A stretch of DNA of 12,711 bases from VMSU01 sp031400755 (GTDB taxonomy: Bacteria; Desulfobacterota; Desulfobulbia; Desulfobulbales; VMSU01), in the NCBI GenBank assembly GCA_031400755.1, contig JANNQL010000008.1:1-12711 (forward strand), given 5' to 3'. This document shows, piece by piece, positions 1 through 7,097 of this stretch (the first letter of the stretch is position 1; every line of letters starts with the position of its first letter). The notes below the pieces were generated by a model, which was not told the DNA's origin, did not search any database, and saw only the letters and a list, made by a program, of their open reading frames with translations. A program made the translations under genes and the position numbers.

Positions 1-1023
1 GTTCATGGTGGCTTCGCCCAAAGCGCCAGTGACCTTCAGGGAGACATCAGGACGATGGGACATCAAGATCAACTTCTGGGCACGAAGCGCCTCAGCCTGC
101 TCCAGCGCAGACAGCCTACGCGGCCCTTTCACCCAATAGTCTCGGCGGAACTGCTGGTTGACCATAAAGTCACGCACCGATTCACGGAACATGGTGTCGG
201 GGATGTCCTTGAGGAAGGTCTGCTGCTCGGCAGTGAGGTTCACTGCGTCGATATGGTCGAGGTAATGGGCAGAACAGGCGTAGCTCACCTTGGCTGGTTC
301 CAGCAAGTCTGCCATGCTGGCAAAATGCATGGGGAGCCAGTCCCTGTTGAAGTATTCGTGGGCAAGATAATGGAGGTTCTGTTCCTTGATCTTCTTAATG
401 CGCTCAGCGATTTGCGGGTTGGCTCGGGCATAGGTCGGGTTGGTCGCCAGCAGCTTCTCTGTGAAGTCCAAAGCGCCGCCGATGCGATTGACAATCCCGT
501 GTCCCTCGACCCCAATGATCTCAGCGTGCTCGGTCATCAAGTGACGCATGGGGGCAAAGGCAGCCCAGCCAGGAAGAGTATTGTAGCTGATGTAGAGCAC
601 ACCGCCGACCTTGAGCTTCCGGCGGATAAAGTCCACAATGACATAACGGTTTTCATCGGAGATCCAGCTCCAGATACCGTGGATGCCGATGTAGTCGAAT
701 TCCGGCAAATTAACGCGATTGGCAAAGTCGGCAAAGGCTTCGTCATAGAGTTTGGCGTCGGAGCTGGAAACATGTGCCAAATCCTGGGCAAACCCAGCTT
801 GAGAAGGATTAAAGTCCGTGCCGTGCCATTGGGTCACAGATGCCGCGGCGTGAAGATTAACGCTCATGCCTTGACCGAAGCCGAGTTCGCAAGCGGTGCC
901 CATTTCGGGACAGACCAGACCAGCATTAAGGAATGCCAGTTTTACCCGCTTGGGGTTAAGTTCCTGATAGTATCCAAAGGTGTAGCCAATGTCGGCCACA
1001 TAGCCGGCAGTCCAGTCAGTCAT
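1..1023 (-). CDS. Class I SAM-dependent methyltransferase with methyltransferase regulatory domain (3'-partial)
   Basis: An open frame of 341 codons runs from the ATG at 1023 to the window edge with no stop, so the C-terminus is missing. A Rossmann-type SAM-binding motif is visible as CELGFGQG (residues 45-52), followed by the acidic strand end GTDFNP (68-73). The stretch from about residue 215 (HYLAHEYFNRDW through SYACSAHYLDHID) looks like the regulatory domain (MethyTransf_Reg) found C-terminal to this methyltransferase class. The start is supported by AGAGGA seven bases upstream of the ATG. It lies downstream of a terminator that closes the DUF6447 gene, so it is either read through or separately transcribed. 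The substrate is unknown. Its position beside a secreted RTX surface protein suggests, by inference only, methylation of a surface glycan or protein. A long open frame on the opposite strand over the same bases is a shadow. Confidence 0.85.
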   Translation of the reverse strand, partial: MTDWTAGYVADIGYTFGYYQELNPKRVKLAFLNAGLVCPEMGTACELGFGQGMSVNLHAAASVTQWHGTDFNPSQAGFAQDLAHVSSSDAKLYDEAFADFANRVNLPEFDYIGIHGIWSWISDENRYVIVDFIRRKLKVGGVLYISYNTLPGWAAFAPMRHLMTEHAEIIGVEGHGIVNRIGGALDFTEKLLATNPTYARANPQIAERIKKIKEQNLHYLAHEYFNRDWLPMHFASMADLLEPAKVSYACSAHYLDHIDAVNLTAEQQTFLKDIPDTMFRESVRDFMVNQQFRRDYWVKGPRRLSALEQAEALRAQKLILMSHRPDVSLKVTGALGEATMN

Positions 1024-1057
1024 ATCAAAATCCTCTGATAGGTAAAAAGGGGGTCAA

Positions 1058-1094
1058 AGAAAAACCCCATCCCGGCGATATGCCAGAATGGGGC
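1058..1094 (-). terminator. Rho-independent terminator after the DUF6447 gene
   Basis: On the minus strand CGCCCCATTCTGGC pairs with GCCGGGATGGGG around a short loop and is followed directly by TTTTTC. It lies 27 bases after the DUF6447 stop and 35 bases before the methyltransferase start. The hairpin closely resembles the plus-strand terminator at 7825-7860. Confidence 0.75.
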
Positions 1095-1120
1095 GTTTAG
1101 ACCGAATCGAAGTTGAAGCC

Positions 1121-1354
1121 TTACGAGAGAAGAGATTGATTGATCACCAATCCTGACATGTCTGGCTTTTCCTGCGGTAATGCATCCTGCAAAGCCTTTG
1201 CATAAGCTATACGAGCAGTTTGCAGAATAGCACCCTGAGCATTTAGTCTTTGAATTTCAGCATCGACAAACTGGAGACTCCCAAGTTGCGCTTTAGCTTC
1301 GTCGGATAGGTGGTCCAGATCGTAATCTTTGTCGTCAATTTTGATTGTTGGCAT
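1121..1354 (-). CDS. DUF6447 family small protein
   Basis: This 77-aa protein opens MPTIKIDDKDYDLDHLSDEA, the family's usual start, followed by KAQLGSLQFVDAEIQRL, a helical segment with coiled-coil character. It then has LQTARIAYAKALQDAL, and finally a short non-helical tail (residues about 60-77). There is no signal peptide and no cysteine. A strong ribosome site, AAAGGAG, sits six bases before the ATG. The gene lies directly downstream of the RTX protein gene, separated by a terminator hairpin, and upstream of a methyltransferase. From memory of the family, DUF6447 genes often sit beside large type I-secreted surface proteins. A small accessory, chaperone-like or regulatory role is inference. 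The function is unknown; confidence is in the family name. Confidence 0.75.
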   Translation of the reverse strand: MPTIKIDDKDYDLDHLSDEAKAQLGSLQFVDAEIQRLNAQGAILQTARIAYAKALQDALPQEKPDMSGLVINQSLLS

Positions 1355-1370
1355 TTCTATCTCCTTTCAT

Positions 1371-1404
1371 AGAAAAACCCCACCTCCTTGTGAGAGATGG
1401 GGTT
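1371..1404 (-). terminator. Rho-independent terminator after the RTX gene
   Basis: On the minus strand AACCCCA and TGGGGTT form a perfect 7-bp stem, with partial CTC/GAG pairing inside, ending in TTTTTC. A second C/G-rich hairpin (1417-1435, CCCCCC with GGGGG on the plus strand) lies between it and the RTX stop codon. The terminator ends just before the DUF6447 ribosome site, so DUF6447 is probably expressed by partial read-through or from its own promoter. Confidence 0.7.
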
Positions 1405-1452
1405 CTGATTTATGCACCCCCCGGTGAGTTGGGGGATTACCTCCGAGGGAGA

Positions 1453-4416
1453 TTAGGCGATCATTACAAAGTCAGCAGCCACAACAGCTGCCGTTCCAGT
1501 CAATGTTCCCACCAGAACAACGTCAGCAGCGGAGGCGGCGGTGTCTGCTCCAAGTGTGTCAAGATTTTCTGTTACTTGGTAAACATAGGTATTACCCGCA
1601 TCAAAGGCAGCGATAAAGAACATATTACCAGTTCCTGTAACTGTAAGGCTAGTTGCTGCATTACCCGCAGTTCCCAAATACTTGAACAGTTCAGTACCAG
1701 TCGTAGATGCACTCAGGTCAGCGGTAGTTTCATTACCGCCAGTCAGGATGTACAGATCTTTAGCGGTTGTAGCAGCCAAAGCAGCTATATTGAAGGCAGC
1801 AGCCGTCACGAGGGAAACGGCTGAAGTTTGAGTCACAGCTGCGGCAGCTGCGGCAGTAGCAACAGTCGTGTAATCAAGATCCAGTTTCAGTATATCTTTA
1901 GCAGAAGTGAAGCCTGTGATCGTATCGCGATTCGCTGCAGCCGTTACACCACTCAGGCTCACGATATCAACGGCGGATGTCGTTTCAGTCAAATCAATGA
2001 CGTCAATACCTAAAGCACCAGTGATAGTATCAGCGCCTTCACCGGCTGTGATTGTATCAACACCTGTACCACCAGTGATGGTATCGTCTCCAGTTCCGCC
2101 GGTTGCGTAATTAACACCATTTCCAGTGACAATAGTATCGTTACCAGCCCCACCGACAATGTTATCCCCTTGTGCTGTACCAGTTAATGCGTCATTACCA
2201 CTACCACCGGTCAAGCCTATTCCATTTGTAGCTGATAAAGCGAAATCAAGTGTCAATACACCTGTTGCAGTCGAACCGTTGACATTTGTATTAATTATTG
2301 CAGCTGTAGCCGTTGATGTGATAGTTATTGCTGCCGCTCCTGCCAAATTCAATGTAGACCAATCCCCGTGAGCAAGAGTCGAAATAGTTGTTGTCCCCGT
2401 ACCAGTATTAGCAGTCAGGTTAATAGTTTCAGTACCTGCAGAAACCAAAGTAGCCATGGTAACGGCAGTATTGGTTGTGCTTGTAGTTAATGATAGAGTA
2501 TCTGAAACACCTGGTACTGTTGAACCTTTGATTCGCAGATCTAGTGCGCCAGTAGCAAGAACTGTAACAGCTGCAGCTTGTGTTGCATTCATATCAACGA
2601 TAGTTGAAGAGCCACTAGTTTGGATCGCTGTAATGGTTGAACCAGTAATAAGGTCCATATCAATATCGGTAGCAGCAGTGGCTCTCAGGACTTCAAAATT
2701 GGAGAATTGAGCCCCGGTTACTGATGTCAGAGCGCCGTTAGCTGAAAAATTGATTACGTCAGCCGTACCGCCACCAGCATTGACTGTGGCAGTCGTTGCA
2801 ACCGCCGCCCCGGCAGTTACCACGTCATCCCCATCACCAGTTGCTGTGGCAACGGTACTTACACCAAGAGTTATCGTATCAGCACCCGTACTGCCCGTGT
2901 AAACAAGCCCAACATTTAAAGCTTCGCCGATCGTCAGGCCACCACTATTGGCGCTAGCATTTATCGTTGCAAGCACAGTTGTCGTATCAGCAGTAATTGT
3001 CACCAAGCTATCACCCTTCACAGTCAACCCGGTCGCACCTCCAACTGTAAGAGCAGCAATCGTCGTTTTCACATCAGCATCAATAGTTACTGCCGTTGCT
3101 GCACCAGCTACAACAGTAATCCCTGAACTTGCTGTTCCAGTAGAACTAAGATTCAAGGTTGTCGCTGTCGCATCTGTTAATGTACCGCCAGTAAGACCAT
3201 TAATGCTAAGACCGAGTACACGAGTAGCCGCGGCAGCTGTCACGGTACAATCTTGAGCACTGCTCGCCAGTGTTAATGATGTCAGCACATCGGAATTAAT
3301 AGTTGAAGCGCCAAGATTCCCTGCGATTGACACTGTTGTAAGCACATCAGTAACCGCATCATCATCGAAAGTAACGTCAGCTAAGGCTGTCAATCCATCA
3401 CCAATTGCGACAATGCCACCGTCAAGCACGGCAACAGTAGTCATAGTTTTGTTGGTGTTAATAGACAATATATCACCAGCTTCGCTGCCACCTGTAGCTG
3501 TCACAAGCCCGGTAATACCTGAAATCCACGTATCGTCACCATTAGCATTAGTTACGGTTGCCGAAGAGCCCGTTGTAACTGTTAAATCATCATTACCTAC
3601 TGCTGACACCTGGAGCGCCATCGTGTCCGCACCAGTTATTACTGAGGGACCATTTCCTGAAACACTAATATTAGCTGTCGTTAGGCCTGTCCAAGCAGAT
3701 ACATCAGCAGTAATACCAGCACCGGTTGTATTAATTGATACAGTCTCAATATTGGCAACCGTAGCACCACCAGGAATAGCGGTACCTGTTATGGTAGCAG
3801 TGAGAGAGTCTGTACCAGCACCACCATCAATTTTGTCAAATGCCGACCATGTATCGATTGTGCCGCCAACAAAAGAGTCGTCGCCAGAACCGCCGGTGAA
3901 GGCAGCACCAGTATCCACACCTGCGGTGAGCGTAAAGGTCTGGCCCGCAGTAGCGGACGCAGGCACATCAGCTTCCTGCAATTCCGAAAGGTTGGTGCTG
4001 GTGTTGGCGGTGTTGGTGGAGTAAACGTAGGCCGTAGAAGTGCTTGCGTTAAAGGTATCGGCGGCGGCGCCATAGGTGGCGTTACCCGACAGGGTGGCGA
4101 AGGCATTTACGGCATCGAGGATCACCCGGCCATAGCTGCTGGGATTGGCGGTAAACTGGGCCGTCAAGTAAGCCGTGCCCGCAGTCAACGCATCGCCGGT
4201 GAGACCAAGGTTAGTGGCGACGGTGGTTGCCAATGTGGCGGCGTCTGTAGAGACCAGGCTGGCCAGCCAGTTGGCGAAGGTGGTCATGCTCGCTGTGGTT
4301 GTGCCCGCGTATTCCTCAAAGGCGGTCAAATAGGTGTTGCCTGGTGCAGCGCTGAACAGCGCCTGTGTCAGCCGGACGATCTGGACTTTGGTGGTTGGGG
4401 GCAGAACAATAGCCAT
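1453..4416 (-). CDS. RTX-type calcium-binding, type I-secreted surface protein (S-layer-like)
   Basis: This 987-aa protein is very rich in Thr, Ala and Gly, with a single cysteine and no Sec signal, as expected for type I secretion. Residues 1 to about 150 form a helical N-terminal domain (MAIVLPPTTKVQIVRLTQAL onward). An isolated nonapeptide-like motif, GGSGDDSFVGG, occurs near residue 175, and a second glycine/aspartate stretch (GSTGADTITL, ATGDGDDVV) near 505-530. The main RTX block lies at about 735-805, with GGSGNDALTG, GGAGNDTIVTG and GGTGDDTITGG; these bind calcium and fold as a beta-roll after export. The C-terminal part (805-987) includes a typical RTX follower, DTITGFTSAKDILKLD, and ends in a hydrophobic uncleaved-signal-like tail (VVLVGTLTG to VMIA). 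The start is well supported by AAAGGAG. A structural surface-layer role is inferred from composition and length. No secretion ABC transporter is in the window. Confidence 0.85.
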   Translation of the reverse strand: MAIVLPPTTKVQIVRLTQALFSAAPGNTYLTAFEEYAGTTTASMTTFANWLASLVSTDAATLATTVATNLGLTGDALTAGTAYLTAQFTANPSSYGRVILDAVNAFATLSGNATYGAAADTFNASTSTAYVYSTNTANTSTNLSELQEADVPASATAGQTFTLTAGVDTGAAFTGGSGDDSFVGGTIDTWSAFDKIDGGAGTDSLTATITGTAIPGGATVANIETVSINTTGAGITADVSAWTGLTTANISVSGNGPSVITGADTMALQVSAVGNDDLTVTTGSSATVTNANGDDTWISGITGLVTATGGSEAGDILSINTNKTMTTVAVLDGGIVAIGDGLTALADVTFDDDAVTDVLTTVSIAGNLGASTINSDVLTSLTLASSAQDCTVTAAAATRVLGLSINGLTGGTLTDATATTLNLSSTGTASSGITVVAGAATAVTIDADVKTTIAALTVGGATGLTVKGDSLVTITADTTTVLATINASANSGGLTIGEALNVGLVYTGSTGADTITLGVSTVATATGDGDDVVTAGAAVATTATVNAGGGTADVINFSANGALTSVTGAQFSNFEVLRATAATDIDMDLITGSTITAIQTSGSSTIVDMNATQAAAVTVLATGALDLRIKGSTVPGVSDTLSLTTSTTNTAVTMATLVSAGTETINLTANTGTGTTTISTLAHGDWSTLNLAGAAAITITSTATAAIINTNVNGSTATGVLTLDFALSATNGIGLTGGSGNDALTGTAQGDNIVGGAGNDTIVTGNGVNYATGGTGDDTITGGTGVDTITAGEGADTITGALGIDVIDLTETTSAVDIVSLSGVTAAANRDTITGFTSAKDILKLDLDYTTVATAAAAAAVTQTSAVSLVTAAAFNIAALAATTAKDLYILTGGNETTADLSASTTGTELFKYLGTAGNAATSLTVTGTGNMFFIAAFDAGNTYVYQVTENLDTLGADTAASAADVVLVGTLTGTAAVVAADFVMIA

Positions 4417-4570
4417 GATTTTTTCTCCTTTCTACTGGTTAGAATAATTGAATTGCCCGAATGGACAATCTCTCCCACACTACATTAAAACTAAATAAAT
4501 TAAATTAAGGCGATTACATAGCATTAATTATGAAGCTTGCCTAGTACAATTTAACAAATTGTTTCGGCTT

Positions 4571-4596
4571 GTTGGGTTACGCTACGCTAACCCAAC
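4571..4596. repeat. REP-like palindrome
   Basis: GTTGGGTTA and TAACCCAAC form a perfect 9-bp stem with an 8-base loop (CGCTACGC), 18 bases beyond the CAP gene stop. Palindromes of this kind (GTTGGGTTACGC type followed by CCTAC) recur in intergenic DNA of many bacteria and are associated with REP/RAYT elements. No T-tract follows on the minus strand, so it is a weak terminator at best. Confidence 0.7.
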
Positions 4597-4613
4597 CTAC
4601 ATAATATTGCAAT

Positions 4614-5510
4614 TCATGGCCCGGCAGGTTGTTGCCGGAGATCAATGGCATAATTCCGGCCCCAATCAAAGCCATGGGTCGAGGGGACGCTGAAGTCAAG
4701 CGTCAGGCTGTTCCAGTGAAAAAGCACTTCCTCCCCGCCTAAGAGCTGAAACTGAAAGGTATCGGCGGGCAGGATCGTCGCCTCGCTCCAGAGGCCGGTG
4801 CTAAGATTGCGCATCACCAACCGGCTGCCGGCCTCGATCTGACCAACCACAAAGAACCGCTCCTCCAAGGGGGCGCCAAAATCAGCCACGATGAGGTAGA
4901 CATAGGGTTGCCCGGCAAGGAGCGCCACACTCTCGGCCATAAAGGCGATGCCGATTTCGGTAAGGGAGGTTGAGAAGATGTTGCGCCCAACCCCGGCGAC
5001 CCCGGTGAGTTCGTCCCGGAGCATATTATCGAACAGGGCGGTCAGGGCGGTATCGGTATCAAGGAACTTGTCAAAGACTAAGGCGGCCAAGGTCTCGTCG
5101 GCGCCAGCCGCTTCATAGCCGGTAGCGGCGATCCTGTCCATAGGAGTAAGACCGTCTGGCGTGACATGGCTGTAATAGAGCTTGGTCAACATATCGCGGC
5201 CATGGTCCAAGGCTGCGGTCTGTAGCTGGCCATTCCAGGCCAGGGGCGGCAGGCCTTGATCGAGCAACCAGGCGTCGCTGCCGAGGGTGGCCATTGCCGT
5301 TTGCTCGGAGATGCCGAGCCGGGCCATGGCCTGACGGGGGTTGCTCCGCGCCTCGTTGATCGACTGCCAGAGAAGATAGGCCTGAGTAGTCAGGTCGCCC
5401 TTGGCCTGAGGCGCCGCCTGGGCTACTGGCCCGGCGGCTACCGACCGCAACGGGGTCAGAGCCACGAACAGGAGCAGCAGTATCAGGCTGGGGAGGCGAA
5501 GTATCTTCAT
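4614..5510 (-). CDS. Secreted CAP-domain (SCP-like) protein
   Basis: This 298-aa protein has a Sec signal peptide, with a hydrophobic core at residues 5-20 (PSLILLLLFVALTP) and likely cleavage near RSVAA (about 26). The CAP domain spans roughly 45-215: SINEARSNPRQAM (helix 1), PPLAWNGQLQTAALDHGRDM, then SHVTPDGLTPMDRIAATGY, then LTEIGIAF and VYLIVADFGAP. His103, His115, Glu139 and Glu185 are the plausible CAP cavity residues. The C-terminal 80 residues are beta-rich and not recognised. No Shine-Dalgarno sequence precedes the ATG; the signal peptide nevertheless fixes the start. The gene is codirectional with the RTX gene, but a 197-bp gap with a REP palindrome suggests separate transcription. 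CAP proteins are extracytoplasmic and their bacterial functions are mostly undetermined. Confidence 0.85.
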   Translation of the reverse strand: MKILRLPSLILLLLFVALTPLRSVAAGPVAQAAPQAKGDLTTQAYLLWQSINEARSNPRQAMARLGISEQTAMATLGSDAWLLDQGLPPLAWNGQLQTAALDHGRDMLTKLYYSHVTPDGLTPMDRIAATGYEAAGADETLAALVFDKFLDTDTALTALFDNMLRDELTGVAGVGRNIFSTSLTEIGIAFMAESVALLAGQPYVYLIVADFGAPLEERFFVVGQIEAGSRLVMRNLSTGLWSEATILPADTFQFQLLGGEEVLFHWNSLTLDFSVPSTHGFDWGRNYAIDLRQQPAGP

Positions 5511-5632
5511 GTTTGGTTAAGTATTTGGTCGGTCTTGCACGAAAAGTTTGCTCGGGTCGGGGACGGCACGGTTTCTTATTGTTGTGGGGTTTTAGCAACA
5601 AGTGTGCCAGAGTTGAAAAAGATTGAAAGAAA

Positions 5633-5647
5633 GGACTGAGGACTTAG
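5633..5647 (+). repeat. Heptamer repeat remnant (GGACTGA type)
   Basis: GGACTGA followed by GGACTTA makes two tandem units of the same 7-bp repeat that forms the array at 12365-12435, and that occurs inverted at 10370-10384. It directly abuts the MITE-like element at 5649. Confidence 0.6.
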
Positions 5648-5648
5648 T

Positions 5649-5801
5649 GACTTGGAAGTCCTAAAATACCGTTTATTAAATATCGAAGCCTCGTCATTCC
5701 GGCATGGTTTTAGCCGGAATCCAGGTTCTTTGCTGGATACCAGCTAAAATCATGCTGGTATGACGGCAAAGCTTAAACGGTACTTTGATAACTTCCAAGA
5801 C
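5649..5801. repeat. MITE-like palindromic element, copy 1
   Basis: The outer arms pair over about 28 bp: on the left CTTGGAAGT, then TACCGTTTA; on the right TAAACGGTA, then ACTTCCAAG. Inside, a second palindrome runs from CGTCATTCCGGCATG (5692-5706) to CATGCTGGTATGACG (5751-5765), with GGAATCCAG and CTGGATACC around the centre. There is no coding capacity. The core matches the elements at 6672-6806 and 12596-12703. It occupies much of the gene-free stretch 5511-6018; the rest of that stretch holds a heptamer remnant, a hairpin (5855-5892) and the first CCDC90-family promoter. Confidence 0.7.
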
Positions 5802-5854
5802 CATTAGCACTGAGGGCAGAGGGCGAGAGACTTGGCTTACGCCTCTATTGTTGA

Positions 5855-5892
5855 TTGGCTGAATTCAACCAACTGAGGCGCAATTCAGCCAG
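5855..5892. other. Perfect 10-bp inverted repeat of unknown role
   Basis: TGGCTGAATT (5856-5865) and AATTCAGCCA (5882-5891) form a perfect stem around a 16-base loop, about 90 bp upstream of the first CCDC90-family promoter. There is no T-tract, so it is not an obvious terminator. It is not part of the GTCATTCCGGC repeat family. Confidence 0.45.
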
Positions 5893-5983
5893 CGAGATCT
5901 GTGTGCATGTGGGTTTGTTTAATTTAAACCACAGAGAAAATAGGGGGCGACTTGCCTTTCCTGTTACTATGTTTTTGGTTTAC

Positions 5984-6012
5984 TTGACTTTTCCCTGGGA
6001 CGTTGCTAATCT
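5984..6012 (+). promoter_or_regulatory. Conserved leaderless promoter, CCDC90-family copy 1
   Basis: TTGACT, a 17-base spacer and TAATCT form a good sigma-70-type promoter with an extended -10 TG (TGCTAATCT). Six bases separate the -10 from the ATG at 6019, so transcription would begin at or next to the start codon. The spacer contains the short inverted repeat TCCC-T-GGGA. The whole block recurs at 6343, 7454 and 9243. A partial degenerate copy of the -35 side (ACTTGCCTTTCCTG) lies just upstream at 5950-5963. Confidence 0.7.
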
Positions 6013-6018
6013 GAATTT

Positions 6019-6271
6019 ATGGCTACAATTACATTCGACACATTGAAGTTTGTTAAAAAAACTTGAATCAGCAGGCATGCCGGCATCAGAGGCGGAAGCC
6101 ATTGCCGAGGCATTTTGCGAAGCATCCGGTGAGGCTGATCTTGTCACCAAGAAAGACCTGCAGATAGGGTTGGGGCCGATTCACGCTGACTTGACCCTTG
6201 TAAAATGGATGCTTGGCATTCTGCTGGGTGGGGTAGTTGCGCTTATCCTGAAGTCCTTTTTTCCGATATAA
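6019..6271 (+). pseudogene. CCDC90/DUF1640-family small anchored protein, copy 1, frameshifted at A7
   Basis: The ATG at 6019 reads MATITFDTLKFVKKT and then stops at 6064. The reading frame breaks in a run of seven adenines (6055-6061). Dropping one A gives an uninterrupted 83-aa protein: MATITFDTLKFVKK joined to LESAGMPASEAEAIAEAF, then EADLVTKKDLQ, and a C-terminal membrane anchor LVKWMLGILLGGVVALILK. This is the head (FDT..KF), short stalk and anchor layout of prokaryotic CCDC90/MCUR1-like proteins. It could be a dead copy, a slippage-expressed gene (polymerase slippage on A7 would restore the frame), or a sequencing error. There is no Shine-Dalgarno sequence; the start is set by the conserved promoter and by the other family copies. 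Confidence 0.7.
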
Positions 6272-6342
6272 CCCCCACACACAAAAAAAGGATTTATTTT
6301 TGAAAGCTGCCAGAAGTAACCCCCTTTTTGCATTAGGTTTAC

Positions 6343-6371
6343 TTGCCTTTCCCCTGGGACGTTGCTAATTT
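6343..6371 (+). promoter_or_regulatory. Conserved leaderless promoter, CCDC90-family copy 2
   Basis: TTGCCT, a 17-base spacer and TAATTT, with the same TG extended -10 and the same six-base gap to an ATG at 6378. Its -35 (C for A) and -10 (T for C) differ from the other three copies, so it may be weaker. Confidence 0.6.
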
Positions 6372-6377
6372 GTATGT

Positions 6378-6410
6378 ATGGTTACAAATACCTTTAACCC
6401 CTTATTCTAA
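6378..6410 (+). CDS. Ten-codon minicistron MVTNTFNPLF, coupled to CCDC90-family copy 2
   Basis: The leaderless ATG at the conserved promoter opens MVTNTFNPLF and stops at TAA, whose last A is the first base of the next ATG (TAATG). The peptide resembles the family N-terminus (MATITFDTLKF). It is therefore best explained as a duplicated gene start, 32 bases long, that is now out of frame with the main gene. Translation of the main gene, which lacks its own ribosome site, probably depends on termination-reinitiation here. The same arrangement is preserved at 9278-9310. Confidence 0.5.
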   Translation: MVTNTFNPLF

Positions 6411-6652
6411 TGACAACTACCACCTTCGACACTTACAAATTCATCCTAAAGCTCAAGGATTCCGGCATGCAAGAACAGCAGGCCAAGGCGATCCTCGAGA
6501 CCATCCAGGAAGCGCACGAAGCCGCCGACCTTGTCACCAAGCAGGATTTAACCGCTGCACTCGCCGAGACCAAGCTAGACATAATTAAGTGGGTGGCGGG
6601 GATGTTGCTCGCCCAATCAGCCATTATCGCCGCGCTCGCCAAGTTACTATAA
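6410..6652 (+). CDS. CCDC90/DUF1640-family small anchored protein, copy 2
   Basis: This 80-aa protein begins MTTTTFDTYKFILKLKDSGM (head with the FDT.KF motif). A charged helical stalk follows (EQQAKAILETIQEAHEAADL, VTKQDLTAALAETKLD). It ends in a membrane anchor from about residue 58 (IIKWVAGMLLAQSAIIAALA) and a KLL tail. This is the head-neck-stalk-anchor plan of bacterial homologues of the mitochondrial MCUR1/CCDC90 proteins, in an unusually short version. The ATG has no Shine-Dalgarno sequence and overlaps the stop of a 10-codon minicistron. The coding sequence differs from copy 4 (9310-9552) at only 9 of 243 bases, and similarity ends at the stop codon. The bacterial role is unknown; an inner-membrane location is inferred from the anchor. 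Confidence 0.75.
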   Translation: MTTTTFDTYKFILKLKDSGMQEQQAKAILETIQEAHEAADLVTKQDLTAALAETKLDIIKWVAGMLLAQSAIIAALAKLL

Positions 6653-6671
6653 GCAAGCTTTACCTGTGAGG

Positions 6672-6806
6672 CTCTTGCAAAATGACCGTCATCCCCGCAT
6701 GCTGTTAGCGGGGATCCAGTTCCATCACGGCAGTAAGATCGAGATTCCGGCTAACAGCATGCCGGAATGACGGCTTTACTGACGGCTTTTTCTCTTTTTG
6801 CAAGAG
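6672..6806. repeat. MITE-like palindromic element, copy 2
   Basis: The outer arms CTCTTGCAAAA (6672-6682) and TTTTGCAAGAG (6796-6806) are a perfect 11-bp inverted repeat. Inside, CCGTCATCCCCGCATGCTG with TTAGC (6686-6709) pairs with the reverse complement at 6750-6773 at 22 of 24 positions. The core is the same GTCAT..CGGCATG family as at 5692-5765 and 12596-12703, but the outer arms differ from those of copy 1. It separates CCDC90 copy 2 from the DUF4160 gene. Confidence 0.7.
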
Positions 6807-6836
6807 GCTCCTGTTTATCCTATTTTAGGAGTTAAC

Positions 6837-7097
6837 ATGCCCACTATTAGCATGTTTTACGGAATCATCATCCAAATGTTTTGGGATGAGCATGGGCCAC
6901 CGCATTTCCATGCGACTTATGGTGAATTTGAGACTTTGGTCGATATAAGGACATTGGCTGTCATTAAAGGAAAATTACCGCGTCGTGCGATGACGCTGGT
7001 TCTGGAATGGGCTTCGCAGCACCGTGAAGAATTGATGGAGGATTGGGAACTATGCGAACAGAGACAGAAACCCCACAAGATCGAACCGCTGGATTGA
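6837..7097 (+). CDS. DUF4160 family protein
   Basis: This 86-aa protein matches the DUF4160 pattern: MPTISMFYGIIIQMFW near the N-terminus, then DEHGPPHFHATYGE (the conserved HxPPHFH-like motif, residues about 19-32), then a basic helix with LVLEWASQHREELMEDWEL. The start at 6837 is chosen over an upstream in-frame ATG at 6798 because AGGAG lies five bases before it and the family begins MPTI. Its last 46 bases overlap the DUF2442 gene in another frame, which indicates an operon with translational coupling. DUF4160 and DUF2442 genes commonly occur as a pair. A toxin-antitoxin-like role has been suggested from that pairing but is not established. Confidence 0.85.
   Translation: MPTISMFYGIIIQMFWDEHGPPHFHATYGEFETLVDIRTLAVIKGKLPRRAMTLVLEWASQHREELMEDWELCEQRQKPHKIEPLD

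Noticed and set aside
55..1038. Long plus-strand open frame of 327 codons
   Set aside because: It is antisense to a convincing methyltransferase with motif I and a ribosome site. The plus-strand product has no recognisable domain.
1345..1824. Plus-strand open frame rich in Ser and Cys
   Set aside because: It is antisense to the Thr/Ala-rich RTX C-terminus, which explains its composition.
4441..4560. Promoter of the RTX gene in the AT-rich upstream tract
   Set aside because: Several weak hexamer combinations exist (for example TTGTTA or TTGTAC with TAATTA-like boxes), none with good spacing and match together.
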